This document shows positions 12,143-19,800 of a stretch of DNA of 41,095 nucleotides, piece by piece; within the stretch, counting starts at the first letter, position 1; every line of letters starts with the position of its first letter. The notes under the pieces are model-generated. The model was not told the origin of the DNA and made no database searches. It saw only the letters and a program-made list of their open reading frames with translations. Made by a program: the position numbers and the translations under genes. Source of the stretch: a virus; the IMG/VR virus record IMGVR_UViG_3300021602_000012, positions 1 to 41,095 of that record; one strand, written 5' to 3'.

Positions 12143-12892
12143 ATGGTTGCAGCAAACAACACAGAGTTAATCGCGGAAATCCGCGAACGAACGCCGAACA
12201 TTCTTGTCAGTTTCAGCCGCGGCAAGGACGGCATCGCCTCATACCTTCGGGTACGGGACGAATTTGAGCGGGTGATACCGTATTACTACGACTTCATTCC
12301 TGGCCTTGAATTCGTTGAGGACTCGCTGGCCTATTACGAAAGGCTCATGGGCCAGCGCATTGCGCGCTTCCCGAGCTACGGCATGAGCGTAATGATTCGG
12401 GGCCTGGTGTACCAACCGCCAGACAGAGTTGACACCCTGGATTGGATGCAGTTCCCCGAATGGGACAACAACCACATTCAGGAATCAGTTTGCACCGACG
12501 CCGGGCTGGACTACAAAACAACGTACAACGCGGTCGGCGTGAGGGCCAAGGACTCAGCCATGCGGGCCATGGTCATTAAAAAGTACGGCGCCGTGAACCA
12601 CAAGCGCCGGGTGTTCTATCCCATCTTCGATTTTTCCAAGGACGAACTGATTGACCTGATTGCACGTTCAGGCTGGAAGCTGCCGATTGACTACCGGTAT
12701 TTCAGCGCCAGCTTCGACGGTTTGTACATTCGCTACCTGTACCCCATCAAGCTCTATTTTCCGAGAGACTACCAGCGCATTCTCGAATGGTTCCCGCTGG
12801 CCGAGCTCGAATGCTACCGCTACGAGGCCGCCATTAAACGAGGCCACCAGCCCGCTTATGTGCGCCCACCTGGCCCGCACCCATACCTATAA
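12143..12892 (+). CDS. PAPS-reductase-family PP-loop protein
   Basis: 249 residues from ATG 12143, behind GGGAGCACC. The PP-loop motif at about residues 22-30 reads VSFSRGKDG, in place of the usual SGGKDS. The rest (RVIPYYYDFIPGLEFVEDSL, QESVCTDAGL, VGVRAKDSAMR, RRVFYPIFDFSKDELIDLI, FSASFDGLYIRYLYPI) matches a phage subfamily of the phosphoadenosine-phosphosulfate reductase superfamily. These use ATP or adenylylated substrates. Phage roles (DNA or nucleoside sulfur modification, defence evasion) are speculative. The variant loop may alter nucleotide use. It is first in a five-gene cassette with its own promoter. Confidence 0.85.
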   Translation: MVAANNTELIAEIRERTPNILVSFSRGKDGIASYLRVRDEFERVIPYYYDFIPGLEFVEDSLAYYERLMGQRIARFPSYGMSVMIRGLVYQPPDRVDTLDWMQFPEWDNNHIQESVCTDAGLDYKTTYNAVGVRAKDSAMRAMVIKKYGAVNHKRRVFYPIFDFSKDELIDLIARSGWKLPIDYRYFSASFDGLYIRYLYPIKLYFPRDYQRILEWFPLAELECYRYEAAIKRGHQPAYVRPPGPHPYL

Positions 12893-12909
12893 ACGAGAGA
12901 ACCGCATTC

Positions 12910-13398
12910 ATGCTCACAAACAAAAAACCCCTGGGCCTGCTGGCCACCGGCCCGTCATTGCTTGGAAAACAGCCGAGCCTGGCCGGCAAACAAGGCTCAT
13001 TGCTTGGCGCCGCGGCCCTGGCCAGCATTGCAGAGGAACAGGAGGACGAGCCCACACCGCTCGACCTTGACTACATTGAAGGCGAAACCGACGAGGAACG
13101 CTCCGCACGCCTGGTGAACCTGGCCAAAGCCATTCTGCACAACAAAACCCAACGCCAAGGCCAACAGGATGCAGTCGCCCTGGCCAACGACGCTGAGTTT
13201 TGGTTTGCCGTGTACTTCCAAACCCGTGAGCAAAAAGAGGCATTCTTGCAAGCCATGTCGCCCACCTGGGGCCCGCCGGTAGGGGACAAGTACATTGAAG
13301 GCGGTCGCCTGGCCGAGCACATGGGGGTGCAATTGCCCGCCCGCCCGGCGCTGTACAAAACCGGCAAGGTGGACAAGAAGCTGCTGGACCTGACATGA
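12910..13398 (+). CDS. Unknown 162-aa protein paired with the PAPS-reductase-like gene
   Basis: It starts MLTNKKPLGLLATGPSLLGK 17 bases after the previous stop, ribosome-binding site GAGAG. The N-terminus is a Leu/Gly-rich imperfect repeat (SLLGKQPSLAGKQGSLLG). Then an acidic stretch (EEQEDEPTPLDLDYIEGETD) is followed by a folded part EFWFAVYFQTREQKEAFLQA and VGDKYIEGGRLAEHMGVQLP. No domain is recognised. Its position suggests it works with the PP-loop protein. ATGA overlap with the next gene. Confidence 0.75.
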   Translation: MLTNKKPLGLLATGPSLLGKQPSLAGKQGSLLGAAALASIAEEQEDEPTPLDLDYIEGETDEERSARLVNLAKAILHNKTQRQGQQDAVALANDAEFWFAVYFQTREQKEAFLQAMSPTWGPPVGDKYIEGGRLAEHMGVQLPARPALYKTGKVDKKLLDLT

Positions 13399-13595
13399 CA
13401 ACCAAACACGCCGACGACCTCGACCTCGACCTCGACCTGTTCGGCCCGGCCTGGATCGGCTCAGCTATTAAAAGCCTGCTGGCCGCCATTGGCGTCATTG
13501 CCGCCGGCATTGTGTGGCTGTTGCACTCCATTGGCTTTTTCGCCTGGCTGGCCGAACAAAGCCCCGGCAACCCGCTGTTGCGACTGTTAAGCTGA
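13395..13595 (+). CDS. Small membrane protein
   Basis: 66 residues. N-terminal acidic DLDLDLDL tract encoded by tandem GACCTC hexamers, then SAIKSLLAAIGVIAAGIVWL and LHSIGFFAWLAEQ, one long or two short membrane segments. ATGA overlaps at both ends. Size and topology would fit a holin or a membrane anchor for the cassette. There is no endolysin nearby, so holin is only a guess. Confidence 0.7.
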   Translation: MTTKHADDLDLDLDLFGPAWIGSAIKSLLAAIGVIAAGIVWLLHSIGFFAWLAEQSPGNPLLRLLS

Positions 13596-14017
13596 TGTGC
13601 ACCCATGATTGCGACCAAGGGCGCCGCTGCACGTGCTACATGTCCTCTGCACAGGCAGCATGGGGCGCCAGGCCATTGGCCTTCATTGCCCCAAACGGTA
13701 GCCTCAGAGCCAACCGCAAACCACAAACCGCAAGCGAGTTGGGTGCCACATTCGCCCCGATCACGCCTGACGACGTTTGCAACCTGCTCGACTTCGTGCA
13801 AAACGTGCTCATAGATCACCCTGACCTGGGAATGGACGGCTTCGACATTCACGACCTGGCCGTGAAAACCGGCATGCTCATGCCACACAAAGTCACAAAG
13901 GCGTGCTGCGAGGAATGCAACTGTCTGGAATATGCAGACTTGGACGCAAATGGGAACTTTGCGACCGAAATGATTTGCTACCGCAAAGCCGAGTTTTTAG
14001 CGGGAACGACAAAATGA
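13595..14017 (+). CDS. Cys-rich protein, probably metal-binding
   Basis: 140 residues from ATG 13595, which overlaps the previous TGA. The N-terminus MCTHDCDQGRRCTCYMS has four cysteines; a CCEECNC cluster is at about residues 103-109 and another Cys near the end. Between them ITPDDVCNLLDFVQNVLIDH and MDGFDIHDLAVKTGML look helical. Two clusters could bind zinc or an iron-sulfur centre. Next to a PAPS-reductase-like gene, an Fe-S role is attractive but unproven. Confidence 0.7.
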   Translation: MCTHDCDQGRRCTCYMSSAQAAWGARPLAFIAPNGSLRANRKPQTASELGATFAPITPDDVCNLLDFVQNVLIDHPDLGMDGFDIHDLAVKTGMLMPHKVTKACCEECNCLEYADLDANGNFATEMICYRKAEFLAGTTK

Positions 14018-14241
14018 AACGATTTTTTGCACAATTCTGCCGAAAACAGACCCCAATTGAGGCCGCCATTGGCGAATTGGTCGAAGCCGAGCACGCTTTA
14101 CTCAAAGCTCAGACCGGGGGGGAATGGGCCGGCGCGCATATTGAATACAACCAATTGCGTGTTGCGCGGCTGCGTCAGTACGTTATCGATGTGTCCAAGG
14201 GCAACGAAGCCAGAGCAAAACAATCCATAAATGGTAGTTGA
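14014..14241 (+). CDS. Small helical protein, last gene of the PAPS cassette
   Basis: 75 residues from ATG 14014 (ATGA overlap): MKRFFAQFCRKQTPIEAAIG, then ELVEAEHALLKAQTGGEWAG and HIEYNQLRVARLRQYVIDVS. This EAERALL...Y....RLRYL-like pattern occurs in short phage proteins of unknown function. The 3' end overlaps the start of a strong promoter at 14238. Confidence 0.7.
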   Translation: MKRFFAQFCRKQTPIEAAIGELVEAEHALLKAQTGGEWAGAHIEYNQLRVARLRQYVIDVSKGNEARAKQSINGS

Positions 14242-14266
14242 CACGGCGCACCACTACCTTTACATT
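14238..14266 (+). promoter_or_regulatory. Strong rightward promoter with CACTACC in spacer
   Basis: Perfect TTGACA (14238-14243), 17-base spacer and TACATT (14261-14266). CACTACC (14252-14258) is inside the spacer next to the -10 box, as at the leftward promoters. It is the best -35 in the window. Confidence 0.8.
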
Positions 14267-14271
14267 AGTGA

Positions 14272-14411
14272 CAGGCTGCGGTTTTTGGCGCTCGTTGGCT
14301 CTGGATGCTCCCCCAGGTTCAATGCGTTGCAAGGTCCGTGGTCTTTTCGTGTTTCTCCTTTGAAGAAGTTTGAGTTAAAGCCCATCGGTGAAAGCTGGTG
14401 GGCTTTTTTTT
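14272..14411 (+). ncRNA. Candidate small RNA or regulatory leader
   Basis: A strong promoter (14238-14266) and a rho-independent terminator (14377-14411) define a transcript of about 140 nt with no credible ORF. It lies 70 bases upstream of the 14482 gene, so it is either a free small RNA or an attenuated leader. Internal pairing is possible, for example CTGG...CCAG at about 14303-14319. No known RNA family is recognised. Confidence 0.45.
14377..14411 (+). terminator. Rho-independent terminator
   Basis: Stem AAAGCCCA / TGGGCTTT (14377-14384, 14399-14406) with a 14-base loop that can pair further, followed by eight T (14404-14411). Confidence 0.85.
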
Positions 14412-14481
14412 GGGCGATGCAAAAGGGGAATAGTCACGATCACAGTCACAGTCACAGTCAGTTTTCAACAAGGAACCTATC

Positions 14482-14751
14482 ATGGCAAAGAATCCATTTG
14501 CAAAACCCGGCGCTACCAAGGGCACGCCCGTCAAGATCGCCGGTGGCAAAGTCGCCAATCGTCAGATGACAGCCAAGGACGTGGGCAAGAAAAACATGGG
14601 CGCGCTCAAAGCGAACATTAGCGCCTACGGCAAGGCCAACAACCTGGGCAGCGGATACGCCAAGGGCGCCAACAAAGCCATGGCAGCCGGTGGCACCAAG
14701 GCCGAGGCTCACGCAGCAGGTTTGGCCAGCGCAAGCAACAGCCCGACCTAG
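14482..14751 (+). CDS. Small basic Gly/Ala-rich protein
   Basis: 89 residues, MAKNPFAKPGATKGTPVKIA, ribosome-binding site AAGGA. Very rich in Lys, Ala and Gly with little hydrophobic core (NISAYGKANNLGSGYAKGAN). It is probably an extended nucleic-acid- or capsid-associated protein. It lies just ahead of the terminase genes; tandem CACAGT hexamers precede it (about 14436-14459). The function is unknown. Confidence 0.7.
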   Translation: MAKNPFAKPGATKGTPVKIAGGKVANRQMTAKDVGKKNMGALKANISAYGKANNLGSGYAKGANKAMAAGGTKAEAHAAGLASASNSPT

Positions 14752-14793
14752 TAGTTAGCAACAGCCGCTCGACGGCATCCCCAGGCTCGCGTA

Positions 14794-14810
14794 CACTACC
14801 GAAACGATAG
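14794..14810 (+). promoter_or_regulatory. CACTACCGAAACGATAG element upstream of terminase
   Basis: The 17-mer is identical to the one at 30148-30164 and one mismatch from 21340-21356. It lies in the 102-base gap before the small terminase gene. Confidence 0.6.
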
Positions 14811-14853
14811 TTGCGCGGGCTTTTTCCCGTCTTATGCGGGGTTGGGAACATAG

Positions 14854-15363
14854 ATGACCGAGAAAATGGCTGTCAAATCGGCTAAAACAGTCAAGAAAAA
14901 GCGCAAGCGCAGATCGCGTGCCGGCATCAAGCGCGTGGTCATAGCCGGGCGCGCGCCGCACAGGCCGCCGTTTGTGCCAAATGACGACCAGCGCAAGTAC
15001 GTGCAGCGTCAACGCCTGGCTGGCGACACCGAGGAACGCATTGCACAGTCGCTCCCGATCCAGATGGACGGCGAAGGCGGTGTGCTCGCCCGTGGCATTG
15101 ACGCCAAAACCCTGCGCAAGTATTTTGCCGACGACTTGGACCACAGCACCAAGGACCTCATGGGGAACCTGGCGGCCACCGGCTACCAGAAGGCGCTCAA
15201 TGGCGACAACCAACTGTTGATGTTCCTGCTGCGCACGCGCGGCGGTGACGCATTCATTGAACGCAAGGAGCTCACAGGAAAAGACGGCACGCCGCTGTCT
15301 GGCCCGCCAATCTTGCTTGTTGAGTACGTTGATGGCGACCCCGGCGAAACCAGCGCGGCATAA
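14854..15363 (+). CDS. terS: Terminase small subunit
   Basis: 169 residues. A Lys/Arg-rich start (KTVKKKRKRRSRAGIKRVVI) is followed by DQRKYVQRQRLAGDTEERIA and GIDAKTLRKYFADDLDHSTK, an HTH plus hydrophobic-helix layout typical of DNA-recognising small terminases. The C-terminal tail (PPILLVEYVDGDPGETSAA) may contact the large subunit. Its 3' end overlaps the large-subunit start. Role: binds the packaging site and recruits TerL. The call rests on pattern and position. Confidence 0.8.
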   Translation: MTEKMAVKSAKTVKKKRKRRSRAGIKRVVIAGRAPHRPPFVPNDDQRKYVQRQRLAGDTEERIAQSLPIQMDGEGGVLARGIDAKTLRKYFADDLDHSTKDLMGNLAATGYQKALNGDNQLLMFLLRTRGGDAFIERKELTGKDGTPLSGPPILLVEYVDGDPGETSAA

Positions 15364-16855
15364 GGGTAAGGGCTCGCATGCCAAGGCACGGTCGAGGCCG
15401 GCTGTGCATGCGACCAGGCACGCTTTGGTTGCTTTGGTTGCGCCGGCTGCCGTGTCCGACGGGCGCGTACGCATTCCAACCCAATACCCGAGCAAGTTGA
15501 GATTCCTTGACTACGCGGCCCGATATAAAGTGGCCAAGGGTGGACGTGGGGGTGCAAAAAGCTGGAACTTTGCCCGAAAACTCATTGAGCGCGCCTATGG
15601 CGGAACGGTCCGAATTCTGTGCGCCCGCGAGTATCAGAACTCAATTCAAGACTCGGTGCACAAACTGTTGTGCGACCAGATCGACAAGATGGGGCTGTCG
15701 CAGTGGTTCGACACCACAAAGAACAGTATCAAATGCAAGATCGCCGGGCCTGACGGCGCGTTCAGTGAATTCATTTTCGTTGGCATCAAAACCAATGTCA
15801 CGAAGGTGAAAAGTATGGAGGGCATTGACATTTGTTGGGTGGAGGAAGCCGAAAAGGTTAGCGCCGACTCCTGGGAAGTGTTGATACCCACCATTCGCAA
15901 GCCTGGCAGTGAAATCTGGATCAGCTTCAACCCGAATCTGGAAACAGACCCAACGTACAAGCGCTTCGTTACCAACACGCCTGACGACGCGGTGGTGGTG
16001 GACATTAACTGGCGCGACAACCCCTGGTTTCCCGAAACACTGCGCAAGGAAATGGAGTACCTGCGCCGCGTTGACATTGACGCCTACATGCACGTGTGGG
16101 AGGGCAAAACCCGCAACAACAGTGACGCTCAGATTTTCAAGAACAAGGTGCACATTGAATCGTTCGAGCCGCACGCAGAGGGCACGGGCGAATGGCATGG
16201 CCCGTACTTTGGCGCCGATTGGGGCTTTGCGCAAGACCCCACAACCATGGTGAAGTGCTGGATTAACCGCGGGCGACTGTTGATCGAATACGAGGCGTAT
16301 GGCGTGGGCGTTGACATTGACCACACCGCTGCCATGTTTGACAAAATCCCTGGCGCGCGTGAGCACATTTGCCTGGCCGACAGTGCGCGCCCTGAAACAA
16401 TCTCCTACATGCAGCGCCATGGCTACGGCTCCATGCGCGGCGTGGTGAAGTGGGCGGGCAGCGTGGAAGACGGCATTGCCCACCTACGCGGCTACGAGCG
16501 CATTGTGTTTCACCCGCGCTGCGACCACGGCATTATGGAAGCCCGGCTCTACTCCTACAAGGTGGACAAGCTCACCAGCATGGTGCTGCCGGTGGTGCTC
16601 GACTCCCATAACCATATTTGGGACGCCATACGCTACGCAATTCAGCCGCTCATTAAGGCTCGCAGCAACCAAGGGCTCATGGAATTCATGAGGGCGGAAG
16701 TGACCAAGATTAAGGATAAGGCGCCCGAGCAAGAGCCAACAGTCGGCGGCGCAATCACAACAGTCGGCGTAGAGCAAACGAACGCAACCAAACCAAGTCT
16801 GCCTTGGACGCGTGCGGCGCTCGACTCATTGAACCGGCGCCAAGGCGCTCATTAA
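15332..16855 (+). CDS. terL: Terminase large subunit (Terminase_3/PBSX type)
   Basis: 507 residues from ATG 15332, overlapping terS by 32 bases; starts further upstream run deep inside terS. The ATPase domain has Walker A GGRGGAKS (70-77), then LCAREYQNSIQDSV and Walker B IDICWVEE (165-172). FNPN (about 199-202) is the coupling region. The C-terminal RNase H-like nuclease has Asp in GADWGFAQD (296), LADSARPE (350) and HIWDAIRYAI (431). It packages DNA into the prohead by ATP hydrolysis and cuts it. The basic N-terminal extension (1-45) is unusual and the true start may be later. Confidence 0.95.
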   Translation: MATPAKPARHKGKGSHAKARSRPAVHATRHALVALVAPAAVSDGRVRIPTQYPSKLRFLDYAARYKVAKGGRGGAKSWNFARKLIERAYGGTVRILCAREYQNSIQDSVHKLLCDQIDKMGLSQWFDTTKNSIKCKIAGPDGAFSEFIFVGIKTNVTKVKSMEGIDICWVEEAEKVSADSWEVLIPTIRKPGSEIWISFNPNLETDPTYKRFVTNTPDDAVVVDINWRDNPWFPETLRKEMEYLRRVDIDAYMHVWEGKTRNNSDAQIFKNKVHIESFEPHAEGTGEWHGPYFGADWGFAQDPTTMVKCWINRGRLLIEYEAYGVGVDIDHTAAMFDKIPGAREHICLADSARPETISYMQRHGYGSMRGVVKWAGSVEDGIAHLRGYERIVFHPRCDHGIMEARLYSYKVDKLTSMVLPVVLDSHNHIWDAIRYAIQPLIKARSNQGLMEFMRAEVTKIKDKAPEQEPTVGGAITTVGVEQTNATKPSLPWTRAALDSLNRRQGAH

Positions 16856-16864
16856 AGGTAAATC

Positions 16865-19800
16865 ATGTCAGATCAAAACCCGGTCCCGACCAAAACGCAA
16901 TTTAGCGAAGGTACGAGAAAACCGCTCGACACGAATTTGATTCAGCGCGCCATGGCCGGGCTGAAATACGCATTTACCGGCAAGCCACCGGAAACAGCCT
17001 GGTTCGGCCCGCTTGAGCCCATGGCGCCACTGGTTGCAGACGCCCAACAGGACAGCGTACGCGCTCGCATGTTGGACTACCCCACTGGCTACAACTTGCG
17101 CGTGCCCCCGCGCTCTGGTGAGGCGGTAACGTTCTCGCAAATGCGCGCCCTGGCCGATTCGTGCGACGTGCTGCGCCTGGTGATTGAAACCCGCAAAGAC
17201 CAAATGGCGCTGCAAACATTCAGCGTCGTGAACCAGGACGAAGACGTGCAGCCTGACGACCGCTGCAAAGAGGTCGAGGATTTTTTCAAACTGCCCGACG
17301 GCGAAAACGACTTTGTGGCATGGCAGCGCATGATTCTTGAGGACATGTTTGTGCTGGACGCTGTGGCCATTTATCCGTGGAAGTACAACGACGGCACGCT
17401 GTACCGGTTGGACATCATGGACGGGGCGACTATTAAGCGCGTAATCAACGACCAGGGGCGCACACCCATGCCGCCCGATCCCGCGTATCAGCAGATTTTG
17501 AAGGGCATCCCTACCAGCGACTACACCAGTGACGAATTGATTTACAACGTGCGCAACAAGCGCAGCAACCGGATTTATGGCTACTCGCCTGTCGAGCAAA
17601 TCATTGTCACGGTCAACACGGCGCTGCGTCGCACTATGCACCAGTTGCAGTTTTACACCGAGGGCAGCACGCCTGACATGCTCATGTCGTGCCCGCCTGA
17701 TTGGAATATGGATCAGGTGCGAGACTTCAATGAATGGTGGAATTCCATGCTGGCCGGCAACACTGCCGCTCGCCGCAAGGGGTTATTTATTCCGCATGGC
17801 GTGGCGCCCATCAACACCAAAGAAGGCGCGCTAAAGGATCAGTATGACGAATGGCTGGCGCGCATTGTCTGCTACGCATTCAGCGTGAGCCCGACGCCGT
17901 TTGTGGCTCAAGTGAACAGGGCAACAGCCGAGTCAGCACAGGAAGCCGCACTCATGGAAGGCCTGCACCCGATCATGTTGTGGATGCGCGGCTTACTCGA
18001 TTCAACTATCTGGAAGCACTTTGGCTACACCGACCTGTGCATCAAGTGGAACGAGCAAAAAACACAAGACCCGCAAGTCCAAGCAGCGATTGACGATCAG
18101 TGCGTGCGCAACGGGACGGCGACCATTAACGAAGTGCGTCAGCGCAGGGGCGAGGAACCAGTGCCAGGAGGCGACAAGGCCATTGTCATCATCGGCACCG
18201 GTCCTGTTGACTTTCAGCGCGCTCTGGAAGCCAACACGACCACACTGGAAAACTCCGCGAAACCACCAGAGCCGCCGCCTGCCCCTGGGTTGGGTGGCTC
18301 ACCGGGTGAGCCTGGGCAACCTGGGCAACAGCCCGGGCGAGTAACGGCAACAGCCGCAACAGCCGCAACAGCCAAAATGGAAAAAGGCGGTAGCGCAGCA
18401 AAAAAAGCGCTCGGCGCAGCTTCGCGTATTGATCGGGATCGCCCGGCAGTCGCGCAGTTGCGCCGCGTGTTGAAGCGCAAGGTGGCCAAGGGGCTTGCCA
18501 AGGCTTCGGCCAAAGCAATCGCCAGCATCGTTGCGGCCTATGCCGCCGCACCAAAGCCGGTGCGCCCGGTTGACACTTCGGTTGACAAATTCGAGAAGTA
18601 CGACGACAACCAGGAGCGCGGCAAAGACGGGAAATGGACAAAATCCGGCGGCCAGCTTGGCAGCAATGAGGGCGGTGTTTTTCATTCACCCGGGGGTGAC
18701 AAGCATTACGTGAAATTCCCGGCCAAGGCTGGCCAGATCAAGGCCGAGGAAGCTGCCGATCAGATTTACGCACTCATGGGTGTTGGCACCATGGAGCACA
18801 AAGAGACTGACGTGAACGGCAAGCCTGCCAGCGCCAGCCAGTGGAAGGAAGTCACCCCGTTGGGCGGCAAGGGCTGGCAGAAGCTCACCGACGCACAAGT
18901 GCAACAGGCGGCCAATTCCTACGTGGCCAGCGCGCTCACAAAAAATTGGGACGTGGTTGGCCTTGTGTACGACAACATGGGCAAGGACAAGGCCGGCAAC
19001 CTGCACATCATGGACACGGGTGGCAGTTTCCAATATCGCGCGCAGGGTGGGCCTAAAGATTTTGGAAAGGACGCCACTGCCGACCTGCACGCCATGCTTG
19101 ACAAACAGTATCCGGCAGGCAAAGTGTTTGGGCCGCTGTTGGCCAGCCATCCCGAGGCATTCAAGGCTGCGGTGAAGGAAATGAACTCCATTCCTGAATC
19201 CAAACTCAAAGCGGCCACTAAGGGAATGGAAGCATCGCACCCTGGCACCACGGCTGCGCTGTTGGCACGTCGCGACAGCATCACCGAGTTTTTTGCATCG
19301 CAAACAGCCAAATTGGGCAAGGCGCTCATGCCTGACTATGTGACCGACAACACCAGGATCAGAAAGGGTGGGACCGAGTACGACAAAGAGCTTGCCGACG
19401 CCATCCTGAAACAGTTGGACCTGTCTGGTTTCGAGGAAATGACACCCGAAATTCAAGCCATCATTGAAAAGGTGTTGCAGGACTCAGGTGTCGAGGCGCT
19501 GTCGCAGGTAGGCATTGACGGCGCCGACATGCTTTCACTGGTGAACGAAAACGCCGTTGAGTACGCCAAAGAGCGGGCCGCCGAGCTTGTCACCAACATC
19601 AGCGAGAGCACGCGCGAAATGCTGCGCTCAGACATTGAGGATGCCATGCAAGAGGGCATGAGCAACGGCGATCTGGCTGACCTGCTTGCCGACAACTACG
19701 GTTTCAGCGACGACCGGGCGGAAATGATTGCCCGCACCGAAACAGCCTACGCCGACGTGCAGGGCAACCTGAAAGCGTACGAGGCCAGCGGCGTGGTGGC

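Noticed and set aside
13418-13440. Microsatellite GACCTC as an independent element
   Set aside because: It simply encodes the DLDLDL start of the small membrane protein.
13395-13595. Definite holin
   Set aside because: The membrane helices fit, but there is no endolysin or spanin nearby, so it is only listed as a membrane protein.
12914-13888. 324-aa leftward ORF
   Set aside because: Opposite three coupled rightward genes with ribosome-binding sites; Arg/Pro/Ser-rich as typical of shadow frames.
14280-14345. tRNA-like GGTTCAATGC segment
   Set aside because: No acceptor stem, anticodon arm or D-arm can be folded around it.
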